Below, in pieces: positions 22,297-36,121 of a stretch of DNA of 64,000 bases (positions are counted from its first letter, which is position 1; each line of letters begins with the position of its first letter). The position numbers and the translations under genes were made by a program. The stretch comes from Piper betle (Eukaryota; Streptophyta; Magnoliopsida; Piperales; Piperaceae): contig JAURVB010013141.1 of assembly GCA_033002965.1 (NCBI GenBank), positions 62,001 to 126,000 on the forward strand, given 5' to 3'. Below the pieces are notes generated by a model. That model searched no databases, was not told the origin of the DNA, and worked only from the letters and a program-made list of their open reading frames with translations.

Positions 22297-25200
22297 TTAT
22301 TCTTTTAGCTCAGGCTGAGACTGATCAACAACAGGAAATTCCAGAAGTATGATGAAAGATGATTTATCTGCCTCCCTAAGATACTGTACAGTTCCGTTCA
22401 TTATTTTTACCAGCTTCTGACTGATGTATAAATTGAGACCTTCTCTAGAGATGCTCCGACCGTTATGAAACATCTCCTGTAGCAGAGATTCCGGAGCTCC
22501 AGGTATAGGATGAGTAATCCTGCCCGAGAAAAATAATGAAATCATCACACATACGTTAACTGACACTGATCATATTATCGTACATCATCATTACCAATAA
22601 ACTGTCGCATGAACAGTCAGTGTATTAGTCAAGGAAGGGACCATACCTGAACTCTAGATGAACAATGTGCATTGAAGTTCCTATTCTTTCCATCCTTAGA
22701 ACCACACTCAACATAACAGACCCTCCAGCTGGAGTGAACTTGACGGTACTAATCAAAAAATCTGATAGTACTTGTTGTAGCCTCAAATTATCACCGTATA
22801 GAAACATGGAAGACACTTCCTTCTGCAAATTATATTCAAGCTGGATCTCCTTTTCTTTAGCAAGGTCCATGGCTTGCACTTTAACGGCTTCAAGAACTTC
22901 TCCAAGATTAAATTCCACAGTATTCATGTCAAGATAGCTGCACAGTTGTCTAAGAAAATTAAATTCACAACAACAGGGAAATAGAAAAGCATTGAAGAAT
23001 TGAATGGATCTAGTCATCTGAAATGATTCATGTGGACAGTCGATGTCAATGAGTAAAAATTAGAAGTTTCGAAGTCCAAAATCATTACTAGGATTGCACA
23101 AAATAATTAGAACAATATATATAACTTTGATCTCTGCAACTGCCATCTTGCTAGAATTAGATACACAGGGATTTTATCTGCATGCCATGCTGAACATAAT
23201 TCCTAAAAATCACGAAAACACTTTATGTGACACACTGACATAGAAGAAAAGTGAAATATCTGCCGAAAACATGATGAATTTACCGAAGCAATCCATTTCT
23301 TGACAGGTAAAATTTTTGACAACCAAAAAGTTCCTAAAAGTCTACACAAATGCCTGAATTCTTGAAAGGAAACATGAAAATTAACTTGCCCAAGTAAGCC
23401 CTTCAGGCTATTGTATTGAGACAAACTAAAAAGCCAAATTCAACTTTTCTCATGCCAGAGAGAAAAGAACCCATTTTCATCCAATAACAACATCAAATGT
23501 AGATCAATATATAGAGGTGTATATCACCTTCCAAATGTCTGCAGCATTCACATAAACTAGCAGCGTTTAGAGTTACTGTGTTTTTTGAGAACTTTCAAAG
23601 AGAAAAAAATTAAATTATGAAGCTTAAATTGTAAATCAAACTCGTAACAGAACCAAAATCAACACAACAATCTCGAGCAATGTTTAAGCAATCACAAAAA
23701 AAGGCTGCCTTCCCTGTAGAAAAGGAAAACTGAGACAAAAGACGACATGTGCATACCATTCCTCAATACTTTCCAAGTCTATGTCATCAAGGACTTTTTC
23801 CAGTTGCTCTTGACAGAGTGCGCTAGTCCTCAAGATCTGCTTCTGTTCTTGATTTAAACTAAAGTGTGTAAGCATATCACGAGTAAAGGTCATCCCAGAC
23901 AGTGGATTTCGAATTTCTTGTCGAATATAACGCAACTCTCTCAAACCGCTCTTGGCTGCTTGCTCTGAAATATTTTGTAGCTTCAATGCATGTTGAAGCT
24001 CTGGACTAGCCACGTGTATAAAGCAGAATACTCCAGTGATCTTTCCCTCTGAATCAGTTCGTTTGGTTGCAGAAAGGAGAGCTTCCACAAATTTCCCATC
24101 CCGGTTAAAAAACCCAAAGAGCAACTTATCAGCATCTTGACCAGCAATTACTTCATTCAGCACTATTTTTAGCCTTGTTAGCGTGTCATGGTCTTTCACT
24201 TGACATCCAAAATGGTTAAGACTAAAAAGTTCACCAACGACTATTTTGTCAATTGCTTCTTCTCTCTTTAAACCAGATAACTTCTGCATGGCAAAATTCC
24301 ACTCTACACAACTACCAGCTTCATTAATTATAAATATTGGTGGGATTAGGACATTAGGACTTGTTACTATGGCATTATAGTCACCTTGTATCCGTGTATA
24401 CTTATCCATGACCATCTTTTCCCCTGTCAGGTCTTGAGCAATAAAGCAAACTCCAACAAGATTATCTTGTACATCACGGCTACAACATGCATTCACCACC
24501 AATATTACAGGTCCTATATGTTCTTGCTCTCCAAAAGTTTTCAGTTTCATTTCAAAATTTTGCTCTTCAGTGCCTGAAAATAAAAAATATAACACCTAAA
24601 AAAAAAATCTCGTCCAGCCCAAGTATAATAAAATGTGATATTGGATTCCAAATCTATCAATAAAATGTTCAGAAAGAATGTTAACTATTTTCTTTTTGCA
24701 TGATCAAAAGGCTGCTGACTGTGTCCTGTAAACAGAACTTGGAAAAAGAATAAAGAGTGGACAAATGCAGACAGATGTAGGAATTGGAAATGGATGAAAA
24801 CTAAGTAAAGAATAACGGCAAAGTTCAATCTGCATCCCAAGGTTCAAGGTGTGAAAGATGACAATGATTTAAAAAGATATCGTAGGCAAACATATGGAAA
24901 AGACATCAGTCGCTTACTTTTAACAATATTGCTGACTTGACTGAATAGGAAGCAGAACACTAAACTATGCTTCATGAGATTTTAACAAGCCAACATATAT
25001 CTCTATGATGAGAAATTGCAACAAAATGCAAATAGGGGCACAAGGCGACAATGATTATACAATGCTTAGAATTAGGAATGAGTACATTTGGCAGAGTTTT
25101 GACAAATAAATGCAGCACTGGAGAAAGGTTTAACGTCAATCAATATGAAAAATAAATAAACAATTCATTGTAAATCCAAATAGGAATAAAATGACTTCTC

Positions 25201-27327
25201 CATTTTTCATGACTGAAAAATATTAAGCGATGTTAACATTAAAATTAGTAGTAAACAGATAAAATCATATAATAACTTCACACTCACCTTCTGAAGCCAA
25301 ACGCAACATGTTTTGCACAACCTCAACTAATTCTTCCACCACCAATTCGACTAACGGAGTTCCAAGAGCCCGTTCAACAGGCAACCCAGTTACTTCAGTT
25401 GCTTTGTTATTCCATCCATTTATGTTCCCAGAGGCATCCACAGCAAAAATGGGAACGTGTGCAGTCTCAATAAGCCGAACCATCTCATTTGTGACCAGGC
25501 GAAGCTCATCTATTCTTTGAATACTCGTATCCACTACAGGTGGTTTTACAACCAATCTTTTGTCTTCTGAGTTCTCTTCCTGGAGGGATTCCCGTAAAAT
25601 AAGCTGTAAAGAATGGATAGCATCCATTTCAACATCTTCCCATGGAATGCTTCTTCTCTTCACAACTTCTAAAAAGGCATTAAATGAAGTTCTTGGATTC
25701 ATTGTTGATGTAGAAGCATCTTTATTTTTAGGGTCGTGCTTTTCTCCCCCCATTTGATCTCCTTTGCCGTATGTGACCGAAACCAAAAGAGGAAGTCTCT
25801 ATTTGTAATTGTAATAGCCGCCATTCCACAAACTGCATCACCAAGTTCATGAGCACCTGGGTAACCAGCCTCCACAAGGCTATCTGTACTCAGGCCAGTT
25901 GAAGTACGATGGTACTGCTGAAGCCATTCAGCTATGTCTCTAACCTTGTTTTCAGTTGGGGTGGTTCCTAGCAACCAACACTGGGAGTGGTAGTAAAGTG
26001 CAGCTCCATCACACTTGACGAGATCCATCACATTTGGGGATTGTGTCATGATTCCCATTGGAGCATCTCGGAGAAGCATGTCACACAACACAGTCTGCAT
26101 ACGCAGTACATGCTTCTCCTTCATCTGCGCGGCTAATTCTACTTCTTTACTGAGCTGGATTGCAAACACCTGGATCAAAAATTCGCAAGCATACCGCAAT
26201 GGAAAAGGTATAAACCTCGGACTGGTATGGTGGCATACCACCAATCCCCAAAGCTTCCTAGCCGTTTTTTCCCCATTCGAATCTTCGTCGCCCTCACACA
26301 CCATCACAGACATCACAAGAGATGCAGTGGAACCCATATTGGACATGTACTGTGAATGGCAGCCATGGGGCGCTCTCAACGTCGATCCAGCCAGACTGAG
26401 CGGCTGTCCCAGCCGTTTGTCCTGCACCACCTTCACCAGGGGAGCGAGACAGTCACAAATCATCCTCACCTTATTCTTCAAAAACAAAAACCTCGAAGCC
26501 TGAGGTATATCAGTGGCAGGGTAATGCAGGCCAAGGTAAGGCTCCAAATCCGACCTCTTGCACTCGGCTATCACCTCCCCATGCTCATCCTCATGGAACT
26601 TATAGGCCATAACCCGATCATACCCTGTCAGATCACTCACTTCTCTCACCAAAACATCACACAAAAGCGCAATATCCCCACTGGGCATTGATTGAAGCCT
26701 AGAAATAGCTTTCGCTGCGAGCTTATAAGACTTGAGAGCCCCGGCTGCAGTCACGGGCACATCGGCAGGATTCACAGGCTCCAAATCAATAACCAAACCC
26801 ACATCGATCCTATGCAGAATCGCATAGAAGGGCTTACCAGAGTTCCTACAATGAACCAGTATCGGATTCAGAAGGCTCACCTCGCCGTAGCTAGCCGCTT
26901 TCTGCAGGGAAGCAGCGCTGAGCGGCCGAAAGAGCGACCTCGCATCCACCCCAATCGTCAACACCTCCTGCTGCTCTATGCTGGGCACGGCGTGGGGGGC
27001 GAGGTCCAGCATCTCCGGCGCGTTCTCGCTGTACGCTATGACGGCCAAGGTGTCTTCTTCCACGGCGATCATACAGCCGAAGGGCTGTATGAGCTTCCCC
27101 CTCTGCATCTTCTGGAGGAAGGCCGAGACGGTGGAGGAGGGGACGTCGCCGCCGGAGGTGGAGCCGTGGACGTCAACGGCGGTGGAGTAGTCGAACCGAT
27201 CCTCCGAGTCCTCGAACTCCTTGTGTATCCTGGCGTCCATGGTGGTCTGGGCGGCCACCCGCGCCGTGTGCCGCGACCGAACGGAGTTGCTCCGGGAACC
27301 CGAGGCTCGGTTCGAATTGCTCGACAT
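22297..27327 (-). CDS. PHYC: Phytochrome C, four exons, one-base frameshift in exon 1
   Basis: Red/far-red photoreceptor, cytosolic and nuclear on activation. Exons on minus: 27327-25288, 24573-23757, 22937-22647 and 22519-22297, all with GT-AG introns and matching phases. They total 3371 bp, one short of 1124 codons. The order is the usual one: Ser-rich N-terminus, PAS, GAF with chromophore Cys323 in APHGCH (codon 26359-26361), PHY domain, two PAS repeats and a histidine-kinase-related domain ending at the TAA at 22297. The N-terminal [14 protein letters not shown] and KYTRIQGDY resemble grass PHYC rather than PHYA or PHYB. At 25746-25751 there are six G on minus where the frame needs seven. 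As written, translation stops at 25699 after 542 residues, removing all signalling domains. Everything else is intact, so a homopolymer error is likely. Confidence 0.95.
25746..25751 (-). other. G-run one base short in PHYC exon 1 (frameshift site)
   Basis: The coding strand reads TGG GGG G then AGAAAAGCACG. Upstream, the frame of 27327 ends KEIKWG. Downstream, the frame that continues for the remaining three quarters of the PAS region needs one more G. Falls at codons 525-527. Confidence 0.9.
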
Positions 27328-30300
27328 AGCTCACCTCCCTCCCCTCTTCCACTCCCACTCCCCAGTACCACTTGCTACTCCTCGCACCAAAAAGGCTAGC
27401 AGCAAGCTATGGGGCTACGAGCATGGATCTCCATGGATGAGTGACGCGACCTCAAAGAGAGGAACTTGCCGATTTCCGAAGCAGAAAGGGATCAGAAAAG
27501 ACGGGTTTGGAGCTCGGAGGAAGGGGAGGCCATGGGAGGCCAGGTTTGAAGTCCGCCGGCGCGAAAAGACGATCGCCGGCGGCGTTCTCCGGCGGAAAAA
27601 AGCTGGCTTTGTTGGTGAGCAGGGTTGGAGGAGAGCAAAGATTGGTGCTTTATTGGGAGAAGGGGGAGGGAGAATCAACGGTGTAGGGCAGGGAGAAGCA
27701 GGCGATCAGTTTTGCAGAGGTGAGTAGGGTAAGGTGGGGGAGAAGGAAGGGAGTTTGATTTTCTTGTGTGTTGCAATTTGTACAGACATTAGTTGAGTGT
27801 CAAATGACACTTCTTTTATTTAATTCAAATTTAATTATGCTTTTTTTCCCTTTTTTTCCCCAAAAATATTTGTTCTCAGCATTATAAATTTGATTTTGCT
27901 TTTTATTTAAAATTTTAAATTGAATATAAGTAAAAACAAATGTTTATTTATTTGTTTAATATTAAATTACGCTGAATCCAATGGGTAGAGTTTGAATCGA
28001 ATATTAAGTACTTCTAAATTAAAATTAAATTTATTTGATAGCTCAATTTATTTTTACCGTCGATAAAACTCAATTCATTAATTAGTTAAACATGGTTTTC
28101 ATTTTATCATGCCTCAATATTAAAAAAAATCTTCTACATAATTTATTTGATTTTTAAAGTTTTTAAGTTTACAGTGTGTTGCTTTAGAAGGCTAGACTTT
28201 GTGTCAAAAAAAAAGGAATATACTTTGAAAACATGTCATATATAAAAAATGATGTATTATAGAAAATATTAAAAATGTAGGTGAGGCCTTCCAATAACAT
28301 AGACATAGTCATACCTGAAAATATACAATGTGGGCTTTTAATGCCAAGTATAATCTTAGCATATAATCACATATATGACTGTTTGAGATAGTAAAATAGA
28401 ATTTATGTCATTTTGGGGCATGGCTGTTTGAAATAGTTATATAACTAACTGTTTGAAATACTAAAACGAAAAAGGATTTACTATAAACACGTTCATAATA
28501 AATGAAAAATTTCTAACTGTTGCTGTGGAAATGAATGTACGGGAAATGAAACGTGCAATGAAAGGAAATCAATGATGGAGGTTGGATTGGAAACAGTCTA
28601 GAAAGGATGTGGCAAACACCCTATCCAAAGGATCGAATCTATATAAAGCAGACAGTGGCCACGGGAATGGATAACAGTTGAACATTTATATTTTATCACA
28701 AAAATACCAAGCACAATGGGCCACTTTATTAATTTTTTTGGACTGGTGTGATAACAATTGTAATATAAGGAACTGTTTTTAGTGGGAATGGGTAACAATT
28801 GTTCTGAGAATCATTTTATCAATCGAATTAGTGAATTTTGGATGTCTATAAGAGACATCTTTGTGGTTAATAAAACTGGGTTTTGATAATAAAAAAAGTG
28901 ATTTGTGCGAGATATAGAATAAGATTATAAGTTTTTAATTTGGTTAATCAAGTGTGCAAAAATAAAATAAAAAGATGAATAAAAATGGGAGTGGTGTTGT
29001 GTGGATGAAAGGTGTAGAGCAGGAAAGTCGTGAACTTGAGAAACGAGAGAGATGGTGGAGATCTTACTGTGTAAGGAGAAGCACAAGAATCCATTTCTGG
29101 TTGGGGATTTGGTGTTGGTGTTGGTGTTGGTGCTGGAGCCACCCACCCGCACATCCTTCTCTAACTCCTCACAAAATACACTTCCAACGCCCATTTGCAA
29201 CGTGGAGAGCATGGACAAGACAGCAGTCGCCCCATCCGCATTCTCTGACCATGCTGGTTAACCCGCCCACGCACACACCCAAAACCCCAGTGTCAGTGCC
29301 CACGTGACGTGCCGGCGATATCTCTTTCTTTTCTTTTTGGGGCTTCGAGCTTGCCTGCTTGCCGACTCACGTACATCGGAGTTGAGAAGTGTTGCCCACT
29401 GTGCTCCATCTTAAAATTTCATGGATAGAGCGATCGCTTTCCGCACGAGCTCTTCCGTTTTTGTTTGTTTTTGCAATCAGTTCTTGCCTCATCTCTCTGC
29501 TAAGGTGACTGTTTCAGCTGGCCATGTTGTGAAGACCATGGGTACACACAACATGAGAATTTGTAACACTTTACTGCATCAAATCATTTGAATGAGATGA
29601 AATTCATGCCGGCCCTTCGACGTGGAGTGTAATATGTACATTTTGGAGTCGGTCTCAGCCAACTCAGAGAGTCAAAAGAGAGAGAGAGCTCAAAAAAAGA
29701 ATTTCCGTAAGGGTAGTTGCCTAGTTGGGCGTATATCACGTGACAACCATGGTGGATCACGTGAGTTCACCATGGCAAGCCATCATTGGACAAGAGGATA
29801 TTATTGTTTTTTCCAAGGCAAGCACAGGCGGGATCATCTGATACATGAATCTATTTGGGCTCATCCCCATGATTTTTGCCGGTGGACCCTGCAAGCATCC
29901 CCAATGGCCAGCAACCCAACTCCTAGAATCTTATCTTCGACCACTCTCCACTCTGCCTCAAGTCTCAATGAGGTGAATGCCACGTCGGAGATTTGGAGCA
30001 TGCCATTGCCCCCTTCAGTTTCATCTCAGTCAAATCATTTCCCATGCCATCCTATCTGTCCCAATGAAGAGTAAAACTCAGAATTCCCCACATTGTATAA
30101 TATATATGTTTGACACATAATGTACAGTGAGCACATAAATAGTTCACATTCAATTTGTGCTCACAACAATGAGAAGAGGTGGAGAAATTTGTAGAGGGAA
30201 GTGGAGATTGAGTTGTACCAATCGCTGCAATTGCCCAGTATGGATTTCCAATTTCCATATGCAGAAGTTTATTTGTCTCCCGTCAAAATCGACAATTGCC

Positions 30301-30500
30301 ACCCACAACATCACTTCCTGCCGGTAGGAACAGGTATTAAGCATTTGTGAATCTCATCCTTGAAATGCAGACGGATGTGAAAACTGCAGGAGCTTCGACG
30401 AATGGTACTGGTGAAAAGGTTTATTCACCTGCATGCCGCTAGCTCATACTACATTTATTCAAACATCGCAATCAAACGGACCTTGCATTGCCACCGGTAT
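27328..30500. promoter_or_regulatory. PHYC upstream region and PHYC-EngA interval
   Basis: 27328-27720 is the GC-rich PHYC 5' leader or promoter. 27730-28960 is AT-rich; three copies of CTGTTTGA(A/G)ATA lie at 28379, 28426 and 28449. ACGT-core elements cluster upstream: CACGTG at 29301-29306 followed by GACGTG, and CACGTG at 29737-29742 and 29758-29763, the last two each followed by a CCATGG. Open frames at 28925-29307 and 29622-30074 resemble nothing known and are not called. Regulation of PHYC through these boxes is speculation. Confidence 0.45.
29737..29775. promoter_or_regulatory. Double G-box with CCATGG palindromes
   Basis: Two CACGTG cores, 21 bp apart start to start, each followed by CCATGG (29747-29752 and 29770-29775). 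The unit TCACGTGA...CCATGG is thus repeated. G-boxes bind bZIP and bHLH factors, including PIFs. Position is 2.4 kb upstream of the PHYC start. Confidence 0.5.
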
Positions 30501-32107
30501 TCATGATTGTGAAAGCGGGGACCTTGTGGAATTGTTCTTTCCACTACTGGAATCATCTTCTCTTCTAGGAACAACGCGCTGCATAATTCTGATGGGAATT
30601 CCGCCCATGTTGAAATCTTCTCTAAGAGACTTGGTTAGGAGCCTTATGTCTGTATCTTGAAGCTTGACTTTTCCACTTACAAAGGCAACAAAAGTCCGTG
30701 GGCGAGCCTTCACTTGTGTGAAATATTTGATTTTAGGTTGTGCAGAGAATCCTTCCACGAGTGTGCGCTCGAGACCTTCAAGACAAAACATAATAAACAG
30801 TTACAATTAAACAACATCAGGTTATTAAGATAAATTTTATTTTATAGTGCAAATTTGCAAACAACGCAAACAACCTATGATTAAAACATGTCTTTCTGCA
30901 TAAAAGGTATCACGCCCGTAACACCTGGAAGGAGCTGACACCCGTCTTACTGAAGCATATGTCTAATCGATTATTAGGGGTGATGCAATATAAGAACCAT
31001 GCCACCGTTCTCACACATTTTGTGTGCAAAAGATGCCTAGATCTTTTCTTGTGGGCAATTGTTAGTTCTCAAACACGGAATAATCGCATAAAATCACGAT
31101 GTGACCCCCAATATAGCATGGGAACTAAAACACATACTTTCTCCTCTAAATTTTTTCGTTTGTGTCTATCTTGTACTTTGAATTTCCTTCTAACATCCTG
31201 AAATCCTATAGATTCTTCTAACATCAGATAATATTCTCAATGCCTTGTTCCCTTTTGTGTTCTGGAAGCCAACTTATTTGATGATGCCCATTCTTCTTAA
31301 CCTTCCACTAATGCAATTGATTGGAAGGGAAACATCCAGTAGTATAACTTCATTACAGTATTACCCACTATGTTTTATGCAAATCTTGCAACTGCCGGTT
31401 ACATGAATAACATGAACAAGACATGTGCATATGCACATAAGTGAATATATATAAAAAGCCATGCTTAGAAGTGAATATGTAGAACAGCACTGATTTTACC
31501 TTCCTCAACCAGCGGTTGAGACGTGCTGTAGGCAATCTTAGACACCATTTTTCATATGTATCCTGCACTCTGCGCATGACAGTAATCCGTCCCTTCCCTT
31601 CAAGAGCTGAAATGAAGACAACTGGTATATCTGTGATCTGTACAATTAAAGGTATATTGACATTACAATTTACAATAAGACCCATAATAAAGACAAATGC
31701 AATGACAGGAAAAAAGAATGACAAATGCAATGTGTCGGTTGAAAGAAATATAGCAGCTAAAAATGATCACTGTGATCAAGAACACAAACTTAGCTCCTCA
31801 CAACGTTTCATCTATAATTAGATCACATGCACTCAACCTTAGTGGAGCTTGAACGGGTGTTTTTGGAGAGCTACACGACAAATAGAATGTAACAAAAACC
31901 GCCGGGTCCTCTCTGGCATCCCATAAATATTTCAAAAGCAAATTACCAGGCACAAAAAGTGGCATTAGTTAGTTCAACAATGAAGAGTTTCATTTATCCT
32001 GATTGTAATTCCATCCCAAATTCCTTGGCAATTTTGCTACACAGTGCAACAACACTGTCTACATCAATCATTGAAATCTGACTGTTAACTTCTTTATAAT
32101 TGGTATG

Positions 32108-33282
32108 TGATAACTCTCTAAAAGAATTATCATTCTTTGAATTTAATATTGATTTTTTGTCATGTTTAGAGTAATTTTTATTTCAATTTTATTATTTTAA
32201 AAGTTTATTAGATATTATTAATAATGAGAGAAATTATTGTGATTTTGGTGAAAAAAATGTTAATTAATATTGTTTTAGTAGGGTATAAAAGTTAGAAAAT
32301 GATCTAGAATGAATTCGTGGTGAAATCGGGGTAAAATACGTAACCTGAAAACAGTAACCGAGAGCAAAACGCTCAAGCACAAGGATTCAGAGTGCTCAAA
32401 TGCTGGCATTTTGGTTAAGGAAATTTTATGGCTGAGAGCTAAGGGCTCGAGTGCCTAGATTTGGAGCGCTCGAGCGCTAGCGGCGTGAAAAATAAAATTT
32501 TGGTATTTCTGGAGATTATGGTAGACCTCACTTATACTATTGGGTAGATCAATTATAAACTTGATTAGAGTTTTAAAAAGCAGAACGAAAGACAAGAAGG
32601 AACAACAAAAAAGTTAGATAAGAAGAAGAATATGTTTTCTTAAAAAAGTTTTTCTTATTTTGATTTAGTTTTACCTTTGGTAACTGTTAAAAGCAAAACT
32701 TATAGTATTATTTTACATACACAATTTCGTAGAGATATAGAAGTTTGGCGCAAGTGATAAGCTTATGTTGAATGGAGAGATTATCATGAATAATCAATTT
32801 TGTGGTTAATGATTCAAATGTGCAATTCATTAGTAGAAGTTATAACTTTAATTATATAGAGCACTAGGTGAAATTGAAAATCCTAGGTTTGTTGTCTTGA
32901 AGATAATATCTAATTTAAATATTGCATGTTAGATTAATGTAATCTTAATTAATAATTAAATGAATTTGCTTTCATTTAAGTATAATTAATTAAATTAGTT
33001 TTAGTGTAACACCCCAAATCCGGTTCACACTCGTGAACCGAACCGACATGTTACCAACCCCGGTTAGGTCGGCTAACCCGAACCTAACTCATACGGATCA
33101 AATCTCGGCGTCTTAAGATATAGATACGACTTGTCATGCATGGATAAATTCATAAAACCCTAACATGATACTACATAGATGACATGCAACCAATTTTCAC
33201 ATCATTACAATTACGGTAAAAATCCTGAAATAAAACCGTCAGGGTCTCCCCTAAAAGTGCAATTATGGGCCCACCCTGTCAA

Positions 33283-33335
<53 letters not shown>

Positions 33336-35971
33336 TGAATCCATGATTTCATTCACACAAAATTTAACAAATTATGAATTCATTCTGAAGCTGGGGTTTC
33401 AACCCACCACGCTTCCGCTGCGCATCTCTGATCATGTTCACATTCTATCATGTCTCATGCATTTGAAAATGTTATTCACAATATAATAACATAACAATAC
33501 AAAATTAAACATTCAGAAATCTAACATGTGTGTGTGCACAAGACCTCATTGCTCCTCCGTCCAAGCTGGCTCCTCCAACTCGTGATTATTACCTACATAT
33601 AGTATAAAAACATGTCAGTAACAAGTGTTACTGGTCCGGAAAATAAAATAACTATAACAAACTGGCTATGAGAGCAAACTCTCATATGAAAGAAAACATC
33701 ATATACTCCACGTGAACACTCTAAAGGGCACTATTGAGGAGCCACTAGGCTGCAGACCCGATAGCATCCCGAACTTACTGATCTGCTGCTGGTACTGTGC
33801 CGCTCTCGGCACTTCTTTTTCAGTACTTCTCGTGAAACTTTATCCTAAGCCCTCTCCTTACCTCCATATTTCTCCTGGCCTTGAGCACGAAGGCCGAGTA
33901 CTCTCAGGCAGTCGCCTTTAGTACCCTTTAAACCACAAGTCTGGACATGCGCTGTACTAAACAGTACCCGTAAACCTCCACGTTCTCCGGGTGTGAGGAA
34001 CTCAAACGCAGAGTTCCCTCGGGAATGGAACAGTCCGCTGGCACTAATCCAGAGCCCGCTTTGACTATCACGGCATCCTCTGCATGGTACGTGAAGTCGA
34101 TTTCTCTATCTCTCGTCTCACTGAAAATGCGAAAACTACATATATATAGGGCTGGGTAGGGATTTATATAATAGGCCCGAAGGCAACTTGTAGTGGATCT
34201 TATTTCGAAATCAACCTCGAGGGGTTATTAATCCGAAAAATGTTCGGTTAAATGGCCCGAGTTAAGTGGGATCCGATAAAACGCCACTTAACCCGTCCTG
34301 CAGACGATAAATCAAACATACAATAGAAAAACGTAAAACAGAGTCGAGTCCTAAACGGACCTGGTAGAAGCTCCAAGCGTGTCATCGCGCCTAGGCGGCG
34401 AGCTCCTACTCCGCACCTACACATCAAAACTAAATACTAACGCCCGCTAACTAAATGATGCATCAAACTCAACAAACATCACACAATTCAATCATCAACC
34501 ATAACAAGCAACAATTATAATGTGAAAGTAATTCCAACTTATCCTATTAATATCAATCTAATTATATTTCCTAAGTTACGTTGTACTCGATTATCATTCC
34601 GTGTTAATCACATCATGCGCATCTTTACTTTATTCATGGTCAAGACATTAATTATGATAATTAATCGACCCTAGCATGCTATGCTAACAATTATCATCAA
34701 TTTTAAACAAATCAATCGGAGGTAATTATACCTCACATCGTCGGCAATCGGCGAAGGCTAGGGTTCCGTCGCGCGTCTCGGAGCTCAAATTTGGCGCTCA
34801 TCGGCGTCTGAAGCTCAATCGGGCTCCACTAGGTGAGCCCCGTGGAAGATCCGGTGAATTCCGGCGAATCCCAGAAATTCCAATTTTTCCGGCGGTTTTC
34901 CGGCAGCTACTTGCGGTTTTCCGGCGACAATCGCCGGCGGCGTCTACTGGTCGGAAAGGGGTCGTGTTGGGTACCCTCGGAACCGGCTCGGCGACCCCGA
35001 CTCATCTACAAGGTCGGCGTGGCCAACAGAGGTGGTGGCTCACCGAAAAATGGCTAAAACAGGGCCGGCGGGGATGGGTCGCTAGATCCGGCCGACCAGG
35101 GCGGCGATGGCCTCCGCTCCGGTCGGGGAAGGCCGCTAGGGGGTCGAGGGGGTCGAGGGTGTCGAGGCGACTACCCGATCATGGTGGTGATGGTCGCCGG
35201 CGGTGCAGGCGACGACAGAAGCGCGGCGCGGGCGTGGCGCTTGGCATGGCGATCCGGCGTCGCAGCGGCCCGATGGGGGCCGGACTTGGTCGATGCAGCA
35301 CGACGACGTCGTCGCGGAGCTAGGCGGCGACGATCGGCCGCCGGGCGGCGCCGGCAGTGGCGGTGGTGACGCTGCACGGGGGCGGCGTCGGGGTTTGGGA
35401 AGAAAGGAAGGTGCGGTGGCAAAGTCGTAAATATTACTTGACTCGTCTCCGACTCGAGTCAAAATAATATTTAAGTCGTAAGAAAAATTCCAAAAAATAT
35501 GGGAAAAATCCCATAAAATCAAACAACACCAAAAAATCATAATGATATGCTCTAGAACTATCAACCCACCCAAAATGCCCGTAACGCGTCCTAACGCGGG
35601 TAACGGCCCAAAACTAATTCTACGATCTATTATATATCATAATAAAAAAATGAACTGCATACTCTCATATATTCTGATAACTCATTCTTTTCTGTTGTGT
35701 TCATGACGTTATCATCATATACTTGGGTACACATGACCCTCATGGCTCATACACGAGACCGGTGTCGGCTCAGTATACGTGTTCTGAAATTGACTCAACT
35801 CGAAAATAATGGTCGAACCGACCGGTTCTAAATATAAAACCCTGACTCGAATCGTGGGTTTTACATTTAGTAATTGACACTTTTTAGTACTGATTCCTCG
35901 TGGAACAATACTTTCTTATCACTTTTATTACTTAATTTGGCACGTGCAATTGTATTATAATTTTTACATCA
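32108..35971 (+). repeat. 5' LTR of the Athila-like element, split by a solo LTR
   Basis: Net length is about 998 bp once the nested solo LTR and one target copy (33005-35870) are removed. It also lacks an internal block of about 0.3 kb that the 3' LTR has at about 43370-43700. The palindromic words GAGCGCTCGAGCGCTAGC are shared by both LTRs. Confidence 0.85.
33005..35865 (+). mobile_element. Solo LTR, 2.86 kb, nested in the 5' LTR, perfect 5 bp target duplication
   Basis: Begins TGTAACACCCC, ends GGGTTTTACA, and is flanked by TTTAG on both sides (33000-33004 and 35866-35870). Closely related to 4686-7551. It contains a TA/CA microsatellite at about 33287-33336 and a CG-rich half (about 34740-35420) that opens spurious frames. 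No internal domains, hence a solo LTR. Confidence 0.92.
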
Positions 35972-35996
35972 AGCTTTTGACGCCGTTGCCAGGGAA
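35972..35996 (+). other. Primer-binding site, tRNA-Asp type
   Basis: Contains GACGCCGTTGCCAGGGA just after the 5' LTR. It differs at few positions from the complement of the tRNA-Asp 3' end (GGCGCCGTTGCCGGGGA), the usual primer of Athila elements. Confidence 0.8.
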
Positions 35997-36121
35997 TTAA
36001 ATTAGAATTTGATTTTATCGAAAATAGTTTGATTGTTTGCTTAAATTGTTCTCATCTCTTTTCATTCTCATCTCTTTTCAAGTTTTATTTTTATTTTTAT
36101 TAATTAGGTCTTGCGTAGTGC

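Noticed and set aside
26692..27399. 235-residue plus-strand ORF
   Set aside because: Shadow of PHYC exon 1.
28925..29307. Overlapping ORFs on both strands around a GGTGTT repeat
   Set aside because: Open because of a short GT-rich repeat; no homology recognised on either strand.
29622..30074. 150-residue ORF between PHYC and EngA
   Set aside because: Mixed composition, no recognisable motif, and it overlaps the G-box cluster; likely chance.
33287..33336. TA/CA repeat as a regulatory element
   Set aside because: Ordinary microsatellite, absent from the sister solo LTR.
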